From contig JAFUEG010000235.1 in assembly GCA_017464045.1 (NCBI GenBank), positions 1 to 18,342 of the forward strand: a stretch of DNA of 18,342 nt, given 5' to 3'. Origin of the DNA: Lachnospiraceae bacterium (GTDB lineage Bacteria > Bacillota_A > Clostridia > Lachnospirales > Lachnospiraceae). The position numbers and the translations under genes were made by a program. Of the stretch, positions 1-7,004 are shown one piece after another. The notes under the pieces are model-generated. The model was given only the letters and a program-made list of their open reading frames with translations, had not been told where the DNA came from and did no database searches. Positions within the stretch are counted from its first letter, which is position 1. Each line of letters opens with the position of its first letter.

Positions 1-9
1 CTTTATACA

Positions 10-25
10 TGTTTCACGTGAAACA
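10..25. promoter_or_regulatory. parS site 1 (ParB/Spo0J binding palindrome)
   Basis: The sequence is TGTTTCACGTGAAACA, a perfect 16-bp palindrome. It matches the well-known Bacillus subtilis parS consensus TGTTNCACGTGAAACA at every fixed position. ParB loads at such sites and spreads as a CTP-dependent clamp, and ParA/SMC then act on the origin region. Confidence 0.9.
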
Positions 26-246
26 TTTTTTCTTTTATTTTATTACTTGAATATAATAATAGTTTAAATTATATTAAGTTGTTAAGTTGCAAATTCAATT
101 ATTGATGAAATTTTGTGATCCTTAATAAAAAATTTAAATTATTATTTTTTGAGTTTGATTCATATATGTTTTCTTATTTTTTAATTAGTATCTATAAAAT
201 AATCTTTGTTTTGTATTTATTATACAAAATCATTAATTTAATATTA

Positions 247-262
247 TGTTTCACGTGAAACA
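247..262. promoter_or_regulatory. parS site 2
   Basis: A second exact copy of TGTTTCACGTGAAACA, 237 bp after site 1. It lies in non-coding AT-rich DNA. Confidence 0.9.
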
Positions 263-450
263 CATACCTAGAAATAGTCATTATTTATCAAAAATATTTA
301 TTGCTTTAATTATGCTGTTAGCTTAATGCTTATAAATAATTATTTGTATATTTGAAAATCTTTAAAGAATGAAATGTTGTAATTTGATATTTTATTGATT
401 AATACGAAATATAAAATAATAATTGATTAAATATAAAAACATTTATAAAG

Positions 451-466
451 AGTTTCATGTGAAACA
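451..466. promoter_or_regulatory. parS-like site 3, degenerate
   Basis: The sequence is AGTTTCATGTGAAACA. It differs from the other copies at position 1 (A for T) and position 8 (T for C, which breaks the central CG). Both GTTTCA/TGAAAC half-sites are kept. It is probably a weaker ParB site or a decaying copy. Confidence 0.7.
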
Positions 467-550
467 TAAATTATAAAATAAATCAAACTTGTTTATGGTT
501 TCCTTACAAAGCAATTAATAATTGCAGAACATATAATTATGATTAGTGGA

Positions 551-566
551 TGTTTCACGTGAAACA
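551..566. promoter_or_regulatory. parS site 4
   Basis: A third exact TGTTTCACGTGAAACA, 100 bp after the degenerate copy and only 16 bp before the first DnaA box. The closeness of the two kinds of site suggests the segregation and initiation elements belong to one locus. Confidence 0.9.
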
Positions 567-582
567 CATATATGGTTGATAA

Positions 583-591
583 TGTGGATAA
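583..591 (-). promoter_or_regulatory. DnaA box
   Basis: The plus strand reads TGTGGATAA, the exact complement of the consensus DnaA box TTATCCACA. It forms an inverted pair with the box at 635-643. DnaA binding here is inferred from the sequence match and the parS neighbours. Confidence 0.7.
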
Positions 592-634
592 GTGCGTGGT
601 TAAATTTGTGTCAATTGTTGAAAACATCCAGAAG

Positions 635-643
635 TTATCCACA
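635..643 (+). promoter_or_regulatory. DnaA box
   Basis: An exact TTATCCACA, followed by AT-rich DNA that could serve as an unwinding element. Only two exact boxes are present within 60 bp, which is few for a complete oriC. Confidence 0.7.
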
Positions 644-842
644 AAAACAATATTTTGTGTATTGGAAATATTAAGTACAATATAAGGGACATTATTAAAA
701 TTTATTAATAGGAATGTTTGATTACTAATATTATATGCAAATATTTTTGATATATGATTAATAGTGTGTTTTACATATAAAATGCATATTAATATTTTGT
801 TTATATTTTGTATGAAAGGGTAATTATTAATGTTTTAATTGC

Positions 843-871
843 TTGCAAGAATATCAATATACTTTTATAAT
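843..871 (+). promoter_or_regulatory. Sigma-A-type promoter of the first membrane gene
   Basis: TTGCAA (843-848, four of six matches to TTGACA) is followed after exactly 17 bp by a perfect TATAAT (866-871). Transcription would start near 878, giving a leader of about 85 nt before the ATG at 964. A second TATAAT lies at 889-894 but lacks a clear -35. Confidence 0.5.
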
Positions 872-963
872 GAAAATAGGATTTTTAATATAATAATGAA
901 TATATTATAAGTATATATTCGGGGAATAATTAAATTACCTGCTATATATTTTTGGAGAGAAAA

Positions 964-1872
964 ATGAATAGTTTAGCTGAAGTGTATGAACAATTAACTG
1001 AAAGAGAAAAAGTAACATTAAAAATGAATGTTCTAATATATAATGATGACTATTTAAAAATTACAGTAGTTGATTACAAGGACGAAATTATTATTGAAAT
1101 TGAAGCTGCCTCACAGCGCTATATAATCAGGCGTGTAACAGGGTACAAAAATTTAATTGATTTTTTTAATGGATTATCTGATGGCAGTATACGCATAATA
1201 TTTATTTCACAAAACATTATTAGAATAGTTGGAGGGGGATTTATAACCGGTTTGACGGAAACAGATAATGTACGTATATCAGCATTTAGAGAAAAAAGTG
1301 ATTCTGTAAAAAATTTTTGGATGATGAGTGCTTGCGTTAGTATGATGCTTTCTATATGTCTTTTTATTGGCTCAATATGTAAGGTGTTGAGAGGATTCGG
1401 TTTTGATATAGCGGCGTTAATGACCATATTTGGGATAGGTTTTCTGGTTCTGGCTGTTTATTACTTTAAACATTCGGATTTACAAGGTGAAGATTCTTAT
1501 GATCCTTTATTTTTTACCATAGGAATGTTGATAGGATTCTCTTCGGAAGGCCTGATAGTTAAGGAATGGCTGGGTGAGATGGCAGCTCATAATGCGTCTT
1601 TGGGAGATAACATAAAAGCTGTTATTTGCATAGCTCTGGTATTGTTCTTTATATTAATTGTGCCCTATGAAAGCAAAAAAAACAGCTTTTTTAAAATGTT
1701 TTTTAATATATTAGGATATGAAACAAAAAAGAAGACTATTTTAAATGATTCTATAGATGTGACAGGATATAAGATTGAACTGGAAGATGAGGAAAAAATA
1801 ATTGATGAAGATTATAACCAATTAAGGAATGACTTGGTTGGTAATATACATAACGGAAATTATTATTATTAA
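964..1872 (+). CDS. Hypothetical membrane protein with cytosolic-type N-terminal domain
   Basis: I do not recognise this 302-residue protein. The ATG at 964 is chosen because GGAGAG lies 4-5 bases upstream; the in-frame TTG at 952 would overlap that ribosome site. Residues 1-115 form a mixed, mostly hydrophilic domain. Then come about four hydrophobic segments (roughly 118-142, 148-168, 181-200, 218-234), a lysine-rich stretch after the last one, and an acidic, Asn/Tyr-rich tail ending in NGNYYY. No catalytic motif is visible. It is followed after 70 bp by the zinc-ribbon membrane protein in the same direction, so the two may be co-transcribed. Lysine codons are mainly AAA, unlike the AAG-rich butyrate genes further right. 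It being a real gene is well supported by frame length and ribosome site; the function is unknown. Confidence 0.75.
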   Translation: MNSLAEVYEQLTEREKVTLKMNVLIYNDDYLKITVVDYKDEIIIEIEAASQRYIIRRVTGYKNLIDFFNGLSDGSIRIIFISQNIIRIVGGGFITGLTETDNVRISAFREKSDSVKNFWMMSACVSMMLSICLFIGSICKVLRGFGFDIAALMTIFGIGFLVLAVYYFKHSDLQGEDSYDPLFFTIGMLIGFSSEGLIVKEWLGEMAAHNASLGDNIKAVICIALVLFFILIVPYESKKNSFFKMFFNILGYETKKKTILNDSIDVTGYKIELEDEEKIIDEDYNQLRNDLVGNIHNGNYYY

Positions 1873-1942
1873 TTTTTTATTTACAAAAATTAATAATGAA
1901 GTAGTCACAAATATATTGGCTTTAGAACTACAGGAGAAAGAT

Positions 1943-3208
1943 ATGGTTAATGAAAAGCAGATAAAATGGTCAAAAACAAGCAGAAGCATCTATGAGAGAT
2001 TTGCTGCAGAATTGGAGGATGGAATAGAAACGGGCTCTAAGGTGACTTCCGGTAATCAGGATGTAAGGTATGGCGTAGAACTTTGGAGGAACAGACTAAA
2101 TAATAAGGGTCTCAGGATGACATATGATATAGCACCAAGAGGTCTTAATCCGGATTCCGATCGTTTTCGTGAGTGGAAGGATGAACATTATAGCAGCAGA
2201 CTTTATTATAGAACCTGTGAGTTGAGAAAGTCTGTATATAATGGTGAAAAAAAGATTTTTTCTGATTTTGACAATATGGATATGTATCAGACGGTAACGG
2301 ATGTTATCTCGGGTGTGCACGTAGATGAAGAGGTATACTGCTGCCCGAACTGTGGTGCAAATGTAAAGATTAAAGAGCTTGTTGAGGGCTGTCCGTATTG
2401 CAATACATATTTTAAAATGAGTGAGCTTTATCCTAAGGTTTCAAACTTTTATTTTCTTCGAGATTATTCGAGAACGGAAAAAGAACTTAAAGGAGAAATC
2501 TGGAAAGTTGTTGCACCGTTTATGATTGTAGCAGCTATAGGCTATACAATTGTCTTTTTGTCTTCTATGCGTCCTTTGGCTGCAATATTATCAGGTATAA
2601 TCGGCGGATGTATATGTGGCGGAATAATTGGTTATATAGTATGGGCTTTTTCAAAGCTTGGCGGGTTATTTAAAGATGCGGGAAAAGCTATAGGCCTTTT
2701 GGCAAATGTTGGAGGTACGATTAAAAACTTTAAGAATTATATGAAAAAATATGGTCAGGATATTTCATATGAATATTTTCAGGCAAAGATTATATCGCTT
2801 ATAAAAGTGATTGTATTCTCAGAAAATCCGGATGATCTTCCGATTTATGATGGTGAGAGTATAAATGGATATTTTGATGATATCATAGATATGGATTATC
2901 GCGGTGGATTGGCACTTAGGAAAATAAATGAGCAAAATGGCATACTTCAAACGGTCGTTGATGCATATATGATAAACACATATGAAAAAAACGGCAAAGT
3001 CAGAAAGCGTGAAGAGAAGGTGTGCGTTGTCTTGGAAAGAAAAGCTGACATACCGGTTGATTTGGGCTTTTCAATTAAAAAGATACAGTGTTCTTCGTGT
3101 GCTTCAAGTTTTGATGCAACTAAAAACAGAGTCTGTCCGTATTGTGGTACACCGTATAATGTAGAAGAAATGGATTGGTTGGTTAAATCTATAAAAATAG
3201 ACAAATAG
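1943..3208 (+). CDS. Double zinc-ribbon membrane protein (possibly Tim44-like)
   Basis: This is a 421-residue protein. The start is ATG 1943, with AGGAGA five bases upstream; a longer reading from 1829 would overlap the preceding gene and has no ribosome site. In order: a hydrophilic N-terminal domain (1-130); a zinc ribbon with CPNC (C134, C137) and CPYC (C150, C153); a Gly-rich hydrophobic region (about 189-237, one to two membrane spans); a soluble domain (about 270-375); and a second zinc ribbon with CSSC (C383, C386) and CPYC (C398, C401). The soluble domain before the last ribbon recalls Tim44-like proteins of Clostridia, but I hold this only weakly. The gene ends 45 bp before a strong hairpin. 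The paired zinc ribbons suggest metal-stabilised protein binding next to the membrane rather than an enzyme. Confidence 0.75.
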   Translation: MVNEKQIKWSKTSRSIYERFAAELEDGIETGSKVTSGNQDVRYGVELWRNRLNNKGLRMTYDIAPRGLNPDSDRFREWKDEHYSSRLYYRTCELRKSVYNGEKKIFSDFDNMDMYQTVTDVISGVHVDEEVYCCPNCGANVKIKELVEGCPYCNTYFKMSELYPKVSNFYFLRDYSRTEKELKGEIWKVVAPFMIVAAIGYTIVFLSSMRPLAAILSGIIGGCICGGIIGYIVWAFSKLGGLFKDAGKAIGLLANVGGTIKNFKNYMKKYGQDISYEYFQAKIISLIKVIVFSENPDDLPIYDGESINGYFDDIIDMDYRGGLALRKINEQNGILQTVVDAYMINTYEKNGKVRKREEKVCVVLERKADIPVDLGFSIKKIQCSSCASSFDATKNRVCPYCGTPYNVEEMDWLVKSIKIDK

Positions 3209-3253
3209 ATAAATTTGGTTTTAATCTTTATAATTATGAGATATTAAAATTTA

Positions 3254-3298
3254 AAAGAGACAACCGTATGATAGAGTTTTCATATCGGTTGTCTCTTT
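3254..3298. terminator. Bidirectional hairpin terminator between converging genes
   Basis: A perfect 13-bp stem (3254-3266 with 3286-3298) extends inward by five more pairs (3267-3271 with 3280-3284) past one bulged T. On the minus strand it begins one base after the stop codon of the XRE regulator and is followed by a T-rich stretch. On the plus strand it follows the zinc-ribbon gene and is followed by TTTATTACAATTT. It can serve both transcripts. Confidence 0.85.
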
Positions 3299-3299
3299 A

Positions 3300-3626
3300 T
3301 TACAATTTGTGCGCTAAACCTTTCATATATGTCAGAGCTAGTTCCTGGTCTTCGGGGGTTAATATGCTAAAAAGGTTCAGACACTCGGATTGCTCGGGTA
3401 ATAGCGCATCAGCTTTTGGTTCAAGTTCAAAAAATTGCAGTATGCTTATTCCAAAACCGTTACATAGTTTGTAAAGAGTAGGAAGTGTAGGTGAATTATT
3501 TTTTAAAATCATGCTGTTTAGTGTTGAGTATGCTATGTTGGATCTTTTAGCCAGCTCATAATATGAATAATGTCTTTCGTCACATAAGTCCTTAATACGC
3601 TTTATAGCGTTAAATTCGCTTGTCAT
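3300..3626 (-). CDS. Small XRE/Cro-type HTH transcriptional regulator
   Basis: This is a 108-residue protein starting at the ATG complementary to 3624-3626, with GGGAG seven bases upstream. A longer frame to 3698 has no usable ribosome site and a non-homologous-looking extension. Residues 5-68 form a helix-turn-helix of the XRE class: the ELAKRSNIAYSTLNSMI segment (24-40) contains the turn and recognition helix, followed by the typical PTLPTLYKLCNGFGISILQFF. The C-terminal 40 residues are a short helical tail. The upstream region carries a consensus -10 (TATAAT, minus strand, 3711-3716), a DnaA box in the leader and two tandem palindromes, which could be its operators. The target is not known; the divergent ywlG-maf string is the obvious candidate. 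Confidence 0.85.
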   Translation of the reverse strand: MTSEFNAIKRIKDLCDERHYSYYELAKRSNIAYSTLNSMILKNNSPTLPTLYKLCNGFGISILQFFELEPKADALLPEQSECLNLFSILTPEDQELALTYMKGLAHKL

Positions 3627-3651
3627 ATCTTTTCTCCCAGAGTAATAAAGC

Positions 3652-3660
3652 TGTGGATAA
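3652..3660 (-). promoter_or_regulatory. DnaA box in leader of the XRE regulator gene
   Basis: The plus strand reads TGTGGATAA, an exact complement of TTATCCACA. It lies 26 bp upstream of the regulator's start and downstream of its probable -10, where bound DnaA could block transcription. A chance match is possible in 18 kb of AT-rich DNA. Confidence 0.4.
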
Positions 3661-3710
3661 GTTTTACATAGAAAAATTAAGATTTTATGTTCACTCATCC
3701 TGATGCTAAA

Positions 3711-3716
3711 ATTATA
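3711..3716 (-). promoter_or_regulatory. -10 element of the XRE regulator promoter
   Basis: The plus strand ATTATA reads TATAAT on the minus strand. No good -35 is found 16-18 bp upstream, so the promoter may need an activator or be weak. A start near 3705 would give a leader of about 80 nt. Confidence 0.4.
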
Positions 3717-3818
3717 CCTTTATTTTAGTTAAAATTCTTTAGTAATAATAGATGTAAAAGGACGTGTCATATATAACAAATCTGCGTAACATATCTCTGT
3801 TAAATTATAACATTAATA

Positions 3819-3853
3819 TATAGAAACATCTATAATATATAGAAACATCTATA
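3819..3853. repeat. Two tandem palindromes, 19-bp period
   Basis: The 16-bp palindrome TATAGAAACATCTATA (6-bp arms TATAGA/TCTATA, 4-base centre) occurs at 3819-3834 and again at 3838-3853; the surrounding 21 bp are also repeated. Tandem dyads between two divergent transcripts fit operator sites, with the adjacent XRE regulator as likely binder. That link is inference. Confidence 0.6.
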
Positions 3854-3946
3854 AAAAATAAAAAAACACATAAAAAAATGACTAAACGGTAAATAATAAA
3901 ATCAAATTTATAAAAGTAGATTTAAAAAAATAATGTTATTTTGTCC

Positions 3947-3952
3947 TTGACA
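3947..3952 (+). promoter_or_regulatory. -35 element (TTGACA) upstream of the ywlG-maf string
   Basis: A perfect TTGACA. The -10 is less clear: CATATA or TATATG near 3972-3979 would need a spacer of 19-21 bp. It is the best promoter candidate before the five rightward genes. Confidence 0.4.
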
Positions 3953-4044
3953 AAAATGGTAAAATAAAAAACATATATGGTTTTGGAAAAGAGCCGGCAT
4001 TGGTGTAAAAAAGATTATAAAAATAACTAGAATATAAGGAGATT

Positions 4045-4065
4045 ATGTGTTATCTTTATGCATAG
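4045..4065 (+). other. Possible six-codon leader peptide overlapping the ywlG start
   Basis: The ATG at 4045 opens a frame reading MCYLYA and then TAG. It shares the strong AAGGAG (4036-4041) with the GTG at 4047 that opens the long frame. If ribosomes choose this ATG, the DUF436 protein would be made by re-initiation at ATG 4092 or 4101. It may equally be a chance overlap. Confidence 0.25.
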
Positions 4066-4673
4066 ATATATTTGAGTTTCTAAAAGAGGATATGGTGGAT
4101 ATGGCAATCGGTATTTCAAATGAAAAATATGAAGATTTGGAATTAATAAAAAACGAAGTGGTTTCGGTTTTAAATGATCTTTTGGAACAGAGCACATATG
4201 AAGAGGGAGATGTTCTTGTAGTAGGCTGTTCGAGCAGCGAGGTTGCGGGAAAAAGACTTGGAACCTTCTCAAGTGAGGAGATAGGAGCGATAGTGGCTAA
4301 AACATTATATGAGGAGTGCAGGCTGCGGAAGATTAATCTCGCAGCACAGTGTTGTGAGCATCTTAACAGGGCTTTAATTATAGATAAATCTGTTGCAAAG
4401 GAAAGAGGATATGAGACAGTGTGTGTTGTTCCAAAGCTTAAGGCGGGCGGTTCATTTGCAACAGCGGTTTATAAACTTTTGCCTAATGCGGTTGCCGTTG
4501 AACACATAAAGGCTGAGCTTGGCATAGATATTGGAGATGTTATGATCGGCATGCATTTAAAGGATGTGGCAGTGCCGGTAAGAACTAAGATTAAGTCAAT
4601 CGGAAGTGCACATGTAGTATGTGCAAAAACAAGGCCCAAGCTTATCGGTGGTGAAAGAGCGGAGTATTGTTAG
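4047..4673 (+). CDS. ywlG: DUF436 / UPF0340 family protein (YwlG-like)
   Basis: The protein has 208 residues from the GTG at 4047, with AAGGAG five bases upstream. In-frame ATGs at 4092 and 4101 give 193 or 190 residues, closer to the roughly 180 usual for the family, so the true start is uncertain. The family signature is clear: a VVGCSSSEVAGKRLG stretch, a QCCEHLNRAL motif, a PKLKAGGSFATA segment, GMHLKDVAVP, and a C-terminal TRPKLIGGERAEYC. The Cys and His residues in CCEHLNR are highly conserved in the family, but no activity is established. It begins a rightward string with maf 26 bp downstream. It is predicted to be cytosolic, with no signal peptide or membrane segment. Confidence 0.85.
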   Translation: MLSLCIDIFEFLKEDMVDMAIGISNEKYEDLELIKNEVVSVLNDLLEQSTYEEGDVLVVGCSSSEVAGKRLGTFSSEEIGAIVAKTLYEECRLRKINLAAQCCEHLNRALIIDKSVAKERGYETVCVVPKLKAGGSFATAVYKLLPNAVAVEHIKAELGIDIGDVMIGMHLKDVAVPVRTKIKSIGSAHVVCAKTRPKLIGGERAEYC

Positions 4674-4699
4674 TGTGTTAAGCGGCAGGAGAGTAAGAT

Positions 4700-5293
4700 A
4701 TGCGAATTATACTGGCATCACAGTCTCCAAGAAGACGTGAGCTTTTAAAAAAAGTTGGTTTTTCATATGAAATAATTCCGTCTGATATGGATGAAGTCGT
4801 TACTAAAAATATACCAAGTGAGGTTGTATGCGAGCTTTCTTTTCAAAAAGCGATGGATGTATATGGAAAAATTAAGGATAATGAAGACGTTCTTGTTATC
4901 GGAGCGGATACAGTAGTAGCGTTCTCGGGTGAGATTTTGGGGAAACCCAAATCAAAAACGGATGCTTATGAAATGCTAAAAAAACTTCAGGGTAAAAGTC
5001 ATGAGGTATATACCGGAGTTACATTTTTATATAAAGAGGAAGATATAAAAAGCCATACTTTTTTTGAATGTACGGAAGTTACATTTTATCCTATGACGGA
5101 TAAAGAGATATATGATTACATTGAAACCGGGGATCCTATGGATAAGGCGGGAGCTTATGGTATTCAGGGACAGTGTGGCATATATATAGAAAAGATAACC
5201 GGTGATTATAATAATGTTGTCGGGCTGCCGATAGCAAGAATTTATCAGGAACTTAAGAAACTTGATCGAGATGGAAAATTGTTTGCCGGGTAA
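4700..5293 (+). CDS. maf: Maf family nucleoside triphosphate pyrophosphatase
   Basis: The 197-residue length is typical of Maf. It hydrolyses nucleoside triphosphates, including modified ones, to monophosphate and pyrophosphate (house-cleaning role; Maf also affects septum formation in B. subtilis). Motifs seen: ASQSPRRRELL near the N-terminus (6-16), GADTVV with the catalytic Asp at 70, GKPK (81-84), TGV (105-107), the ETGDPMDKAGAYGIQG block (142-157), and DYNNVVGLP (169-177). The AGAYGIQG form fits the dTTP/UTP-type subgroup. The start is ATG 4700, with AGGAG eight bases upstream. It lies 26 bp after the DUF436 gene and 41 bp before the AAA+ gene, so co-transcription is likely. Confidence 0.93.
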   Translation: MRIILASQSPRRRELLKKVGFSYEIIPSDMDEVVTKNIPSEVVCELSFQKAMDVYGKIKDNEDVLVIGADTVVAFSGEILGKPKSKTDAYEMLKKLQGKSHEVYTGVTFLYKEEDIKSHTFFECTEVTFYPMTDKEIYDYIETGDPMDKAGAYGIQGQCGIYIEKITGDYNNVVGLPIARIYQELKKLDRDGKLFAG

Positions 5294-5334
5294 TTTATAT
5301 GTGATGGAGTTTAACTATTATATGACAGAGGTTT

Positions 5335-6987
5335 ATGTGTATGAAATGGGGATTTAATTTTTTAAAGAATGATATCGTAAAAGAAGAAAGCAGGCAGATG
5401 TATGAGCTTTGTCTAAAAAGAGCTAAAAGCATTGGCAGGGCTGATTATATACGAAGTGAAGGCCGTATTAATCTCGAAGAGATGTATAAAGATGATATGC
5501 TTCATTTTCTTGTTTATATTGCTTTTGCTGATGGAGATATAAGTCAGGAAGAAATAGATTATATTAATTCTCTTACCGGAATGCAGTTTTATGTACAGCT
5601 TATATCCCAATATGCAGATGGTTTGGAGTTAAAAGGCGAGAAAATTTTGGAAAAACCACCTATGTCGCTCGAAGCATTTGTGAGGTCAAATATCGGTCCG
5701 GAGACCGGAGAAGTGAGCAATGGATATTATGATTTAACTATGCTTTATGTGACAACATATAATTATATAGGTAATGATCTCATAGCATGTAATGACGAAA
5801 TTAAGCAGGGAGAGCTTGATTGTCTCACGGCCTATATAAATATGCTTCGTGATAATATTGAATTAATAAATGGAAAAATAAAAAATGAAAAACCAACCAT
5901 AGCATTTAAGCCGGGTAAAAAATTTGAAGAAAAAAAGGAGTCCTCATTTACAGGTTACATAAAAGAAACATCATTTGAAAAGTCCATAGAGGACAGAAAT
6001 AATATTGTTGAAGAAGGTTTCGGACGCAATGAAGATGGCATTAAAGTTAAGGCAGATAATAACAGAGTAAGATTTAAAGATAAGTATGATAATAATTCTG
6101 TAAATTCAATGGCTGAAAGAGATGATGGCAGAGATGATAATAATATTTCGATTGATACAAATACGCTTGATTTGGAAAAGCTGATGGAAGAGTTAAACGG
6201 TTTGACGGGTATGCAGAGTGTGAAACGTGAGGTAAATAATCTCGTCAATCTTCTTAAGGTGTGTGAACTTAGAAGAAAAAAAGGTTTAAAGGTACCTCCT
6301 ACTACCAATCATCTGGTGTTTCTTGGTAATCCGGGAACCGGTAAGACAACCGTGGCAAGAATTCTTTCTAAGATATATCACAATCTTGGAATTTTATCTA
6401 AGGGGCATCTTGTAGAGGTTGACCGCTCGGGACTTGTTGCAGGTTATATGGGTCAGACCGGTGAAAAGGTTATGGAGGTTGTCGAAAAGGCAAAGGGTGG
6501 TGTCTTATTTATTGATGAGGCATATGCATTATCGACCAATAAGCAGGATGGCGATTTTGGTCAGGAGGCTATAGATATTTTAAATAAAGCTATGGAAGAT
6601 TATCGTGATGATCTGATTGTTATCGCTGCCGGATATCATGATGAAATGCAGATATTTCTCGATGCAAACCCGGGACTTCGCTCAAGATTTAACAGAACTA
6701 TTGAATTCCCTAATTACACAGCGGATGAACTCGTTGAAATAATTGTGGAAAGAGCAAAAAAGTTGGATTACAGCTTTGATGAGGAGGCACTTTCGTTTAT
6801 AGCAAAGAAATTTAAAATGACACTTATTGCACCACCACACAACTTTGGTAATGCACGTTCGGTAAGGAATTATCTTGAAAAAGCTATAAGCAATCAAGCA
6901 AACCGTCTTGTCACTGACACTGATATCTCAGAAGACGATCTAATGCTTATAAAACTTGTGGATGTAGAAAGTCTAAAACTTGAGTAA
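5335..6987 (+). CDS. TerB-like domain / CbxX-CfqX-type AAA+ ATPase fusion
   Basis: The protein has 550 residues. Residues about 50-175 form a helical region with a FADGDISQEE motif, repeated in spirit at NDEIKQGELD, which resembles TerB-like acidic helical domains. A charged, low-complexity linker (about 180-280) leads to an AAA+ module of the CbxX/CfqX (SpoVK-like) class: Walker A GNPGTGKTT (331-339), Walker B GGVLFIDEA (388-396), sensor 1 near 428-433 (IVIAAG), arginine-finger region PGLRSRFNR (446-454) and sensor 2 GNARSVRN (505-512). All catalytic residues are present. Known relatives remodel proteins such as Rubisco or act in sporulation; the substrate here is unknown. AGAGG lies four bases before ATG 5335; ATG 5341 is an alternative. 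Confidence 0.85.
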   Translation: MCMKWGFNFLKNDIVKEESRQMYELCLKRAKSIGRADYIRSEGRINLEEMYKDDMLHFLVYIAFADGDISQEEIDYINSLTGMQFYVQLISQYADGLELKGEKILEKPPMSLEAFVRSNIGPETGEVSNGYYDLTMLYVTTYNYIGNDLIACNDEIKQGELDCLTAYINMLRDNIELINGKIKNEKPTIAFKPGKKFEEKKESSFTGYIKETSFEKSIEDRNNIVEEGFGRNEDGIKVKADNNRVRFKDKYDNNSVNSMAERDDGRDDNNISIDTNTLDLEKLMEELNGLTGMQSVKREVNNLVNLLKVCELRRKKGLKVPPTTNHLVFLGNPGTGKTTVARILSKIYHNLGILSKGHLVEVDRSGLVAGYMGQTGEKVMEVVEKAKGGVLFIDEAYALSTNKQDGDFGQEAIDILNKAMEDYRDDLIVIAAGYHDEMQIFLDANPGLRSRFNRTIEFPNYTADELVEIIVERAKKLDYSFDEEALSFIAKKFKMTLIAPPHNFGNARSVRNYLEKAISNQANRLVTDTDISEDDLMLIKLVDVESLKLE

Positions 6988-7004
6988 ACAAGAAAGAAGA
7001 TGAA

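Larger units (their letters stand above)
1..963. other. Long gene-free, origin-proximal AT-rich region
   Basis: I see no credible coding region in the first 963 bases on either strand; stop codons are dense and the DNA is extremely AT-rich. It is not empty: it holds four parS-type palindromes (10-25, 247-262, 451-466, 551-566), two exact DnaA boxes (583-591 minus, 635-643 plus) and a promoter for the first gene (843-871). Together these fit a centromere-like ParB loading region beside, or part of, a replication origin. The usual flanking genes (dnaA, rpmH, parA, parB, rsmG) are not in the window, so an origin call is inference. Confidence 0.7.
3627..4046. other. Divergent regulatory region without genes
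   Basis: This 420-bp stretch separates the leftward XRE regulator from the rightward ywlG-maf string. It holds a DnaA box (3652-3660), a minus-strand -10 (3711-3716), two tandem palindromes (3819-3853) and a plus-strand -35 (3947-3952). No credible coding region is seen. Confidence 0.6.

Noticed and set aside
1..963. Complete replication origin
   Set aside because: Only two exact DnaA boxes are seen, with no dnaA, dnaN or rpmH in the window. I keep it as a candidate origin-proximal region, not an origin call.
1829..1942. N-terminal extension of the zinc-ribbon protein, with an apparent membrane segment
   Set aside because: It overlaps the end of the previous gene, has no ribosome site, and a clear AGGAGA precedes ATG 1943.
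3268..3474. Plus-strand open frame of 68 codons
   Set aside because: It starts inside the terminator hairpin and is wholly antisense to the XRE regulator gene, with no ribosome site.
3627..3698. N-terminal extension of the XRE regulator to 3698
   Set aside because: The upstream ATG has AGG directly against it and no proper spacing. GGGAG is correctly placed for the ATG at 3626, and the HTH domain begins normally from there.
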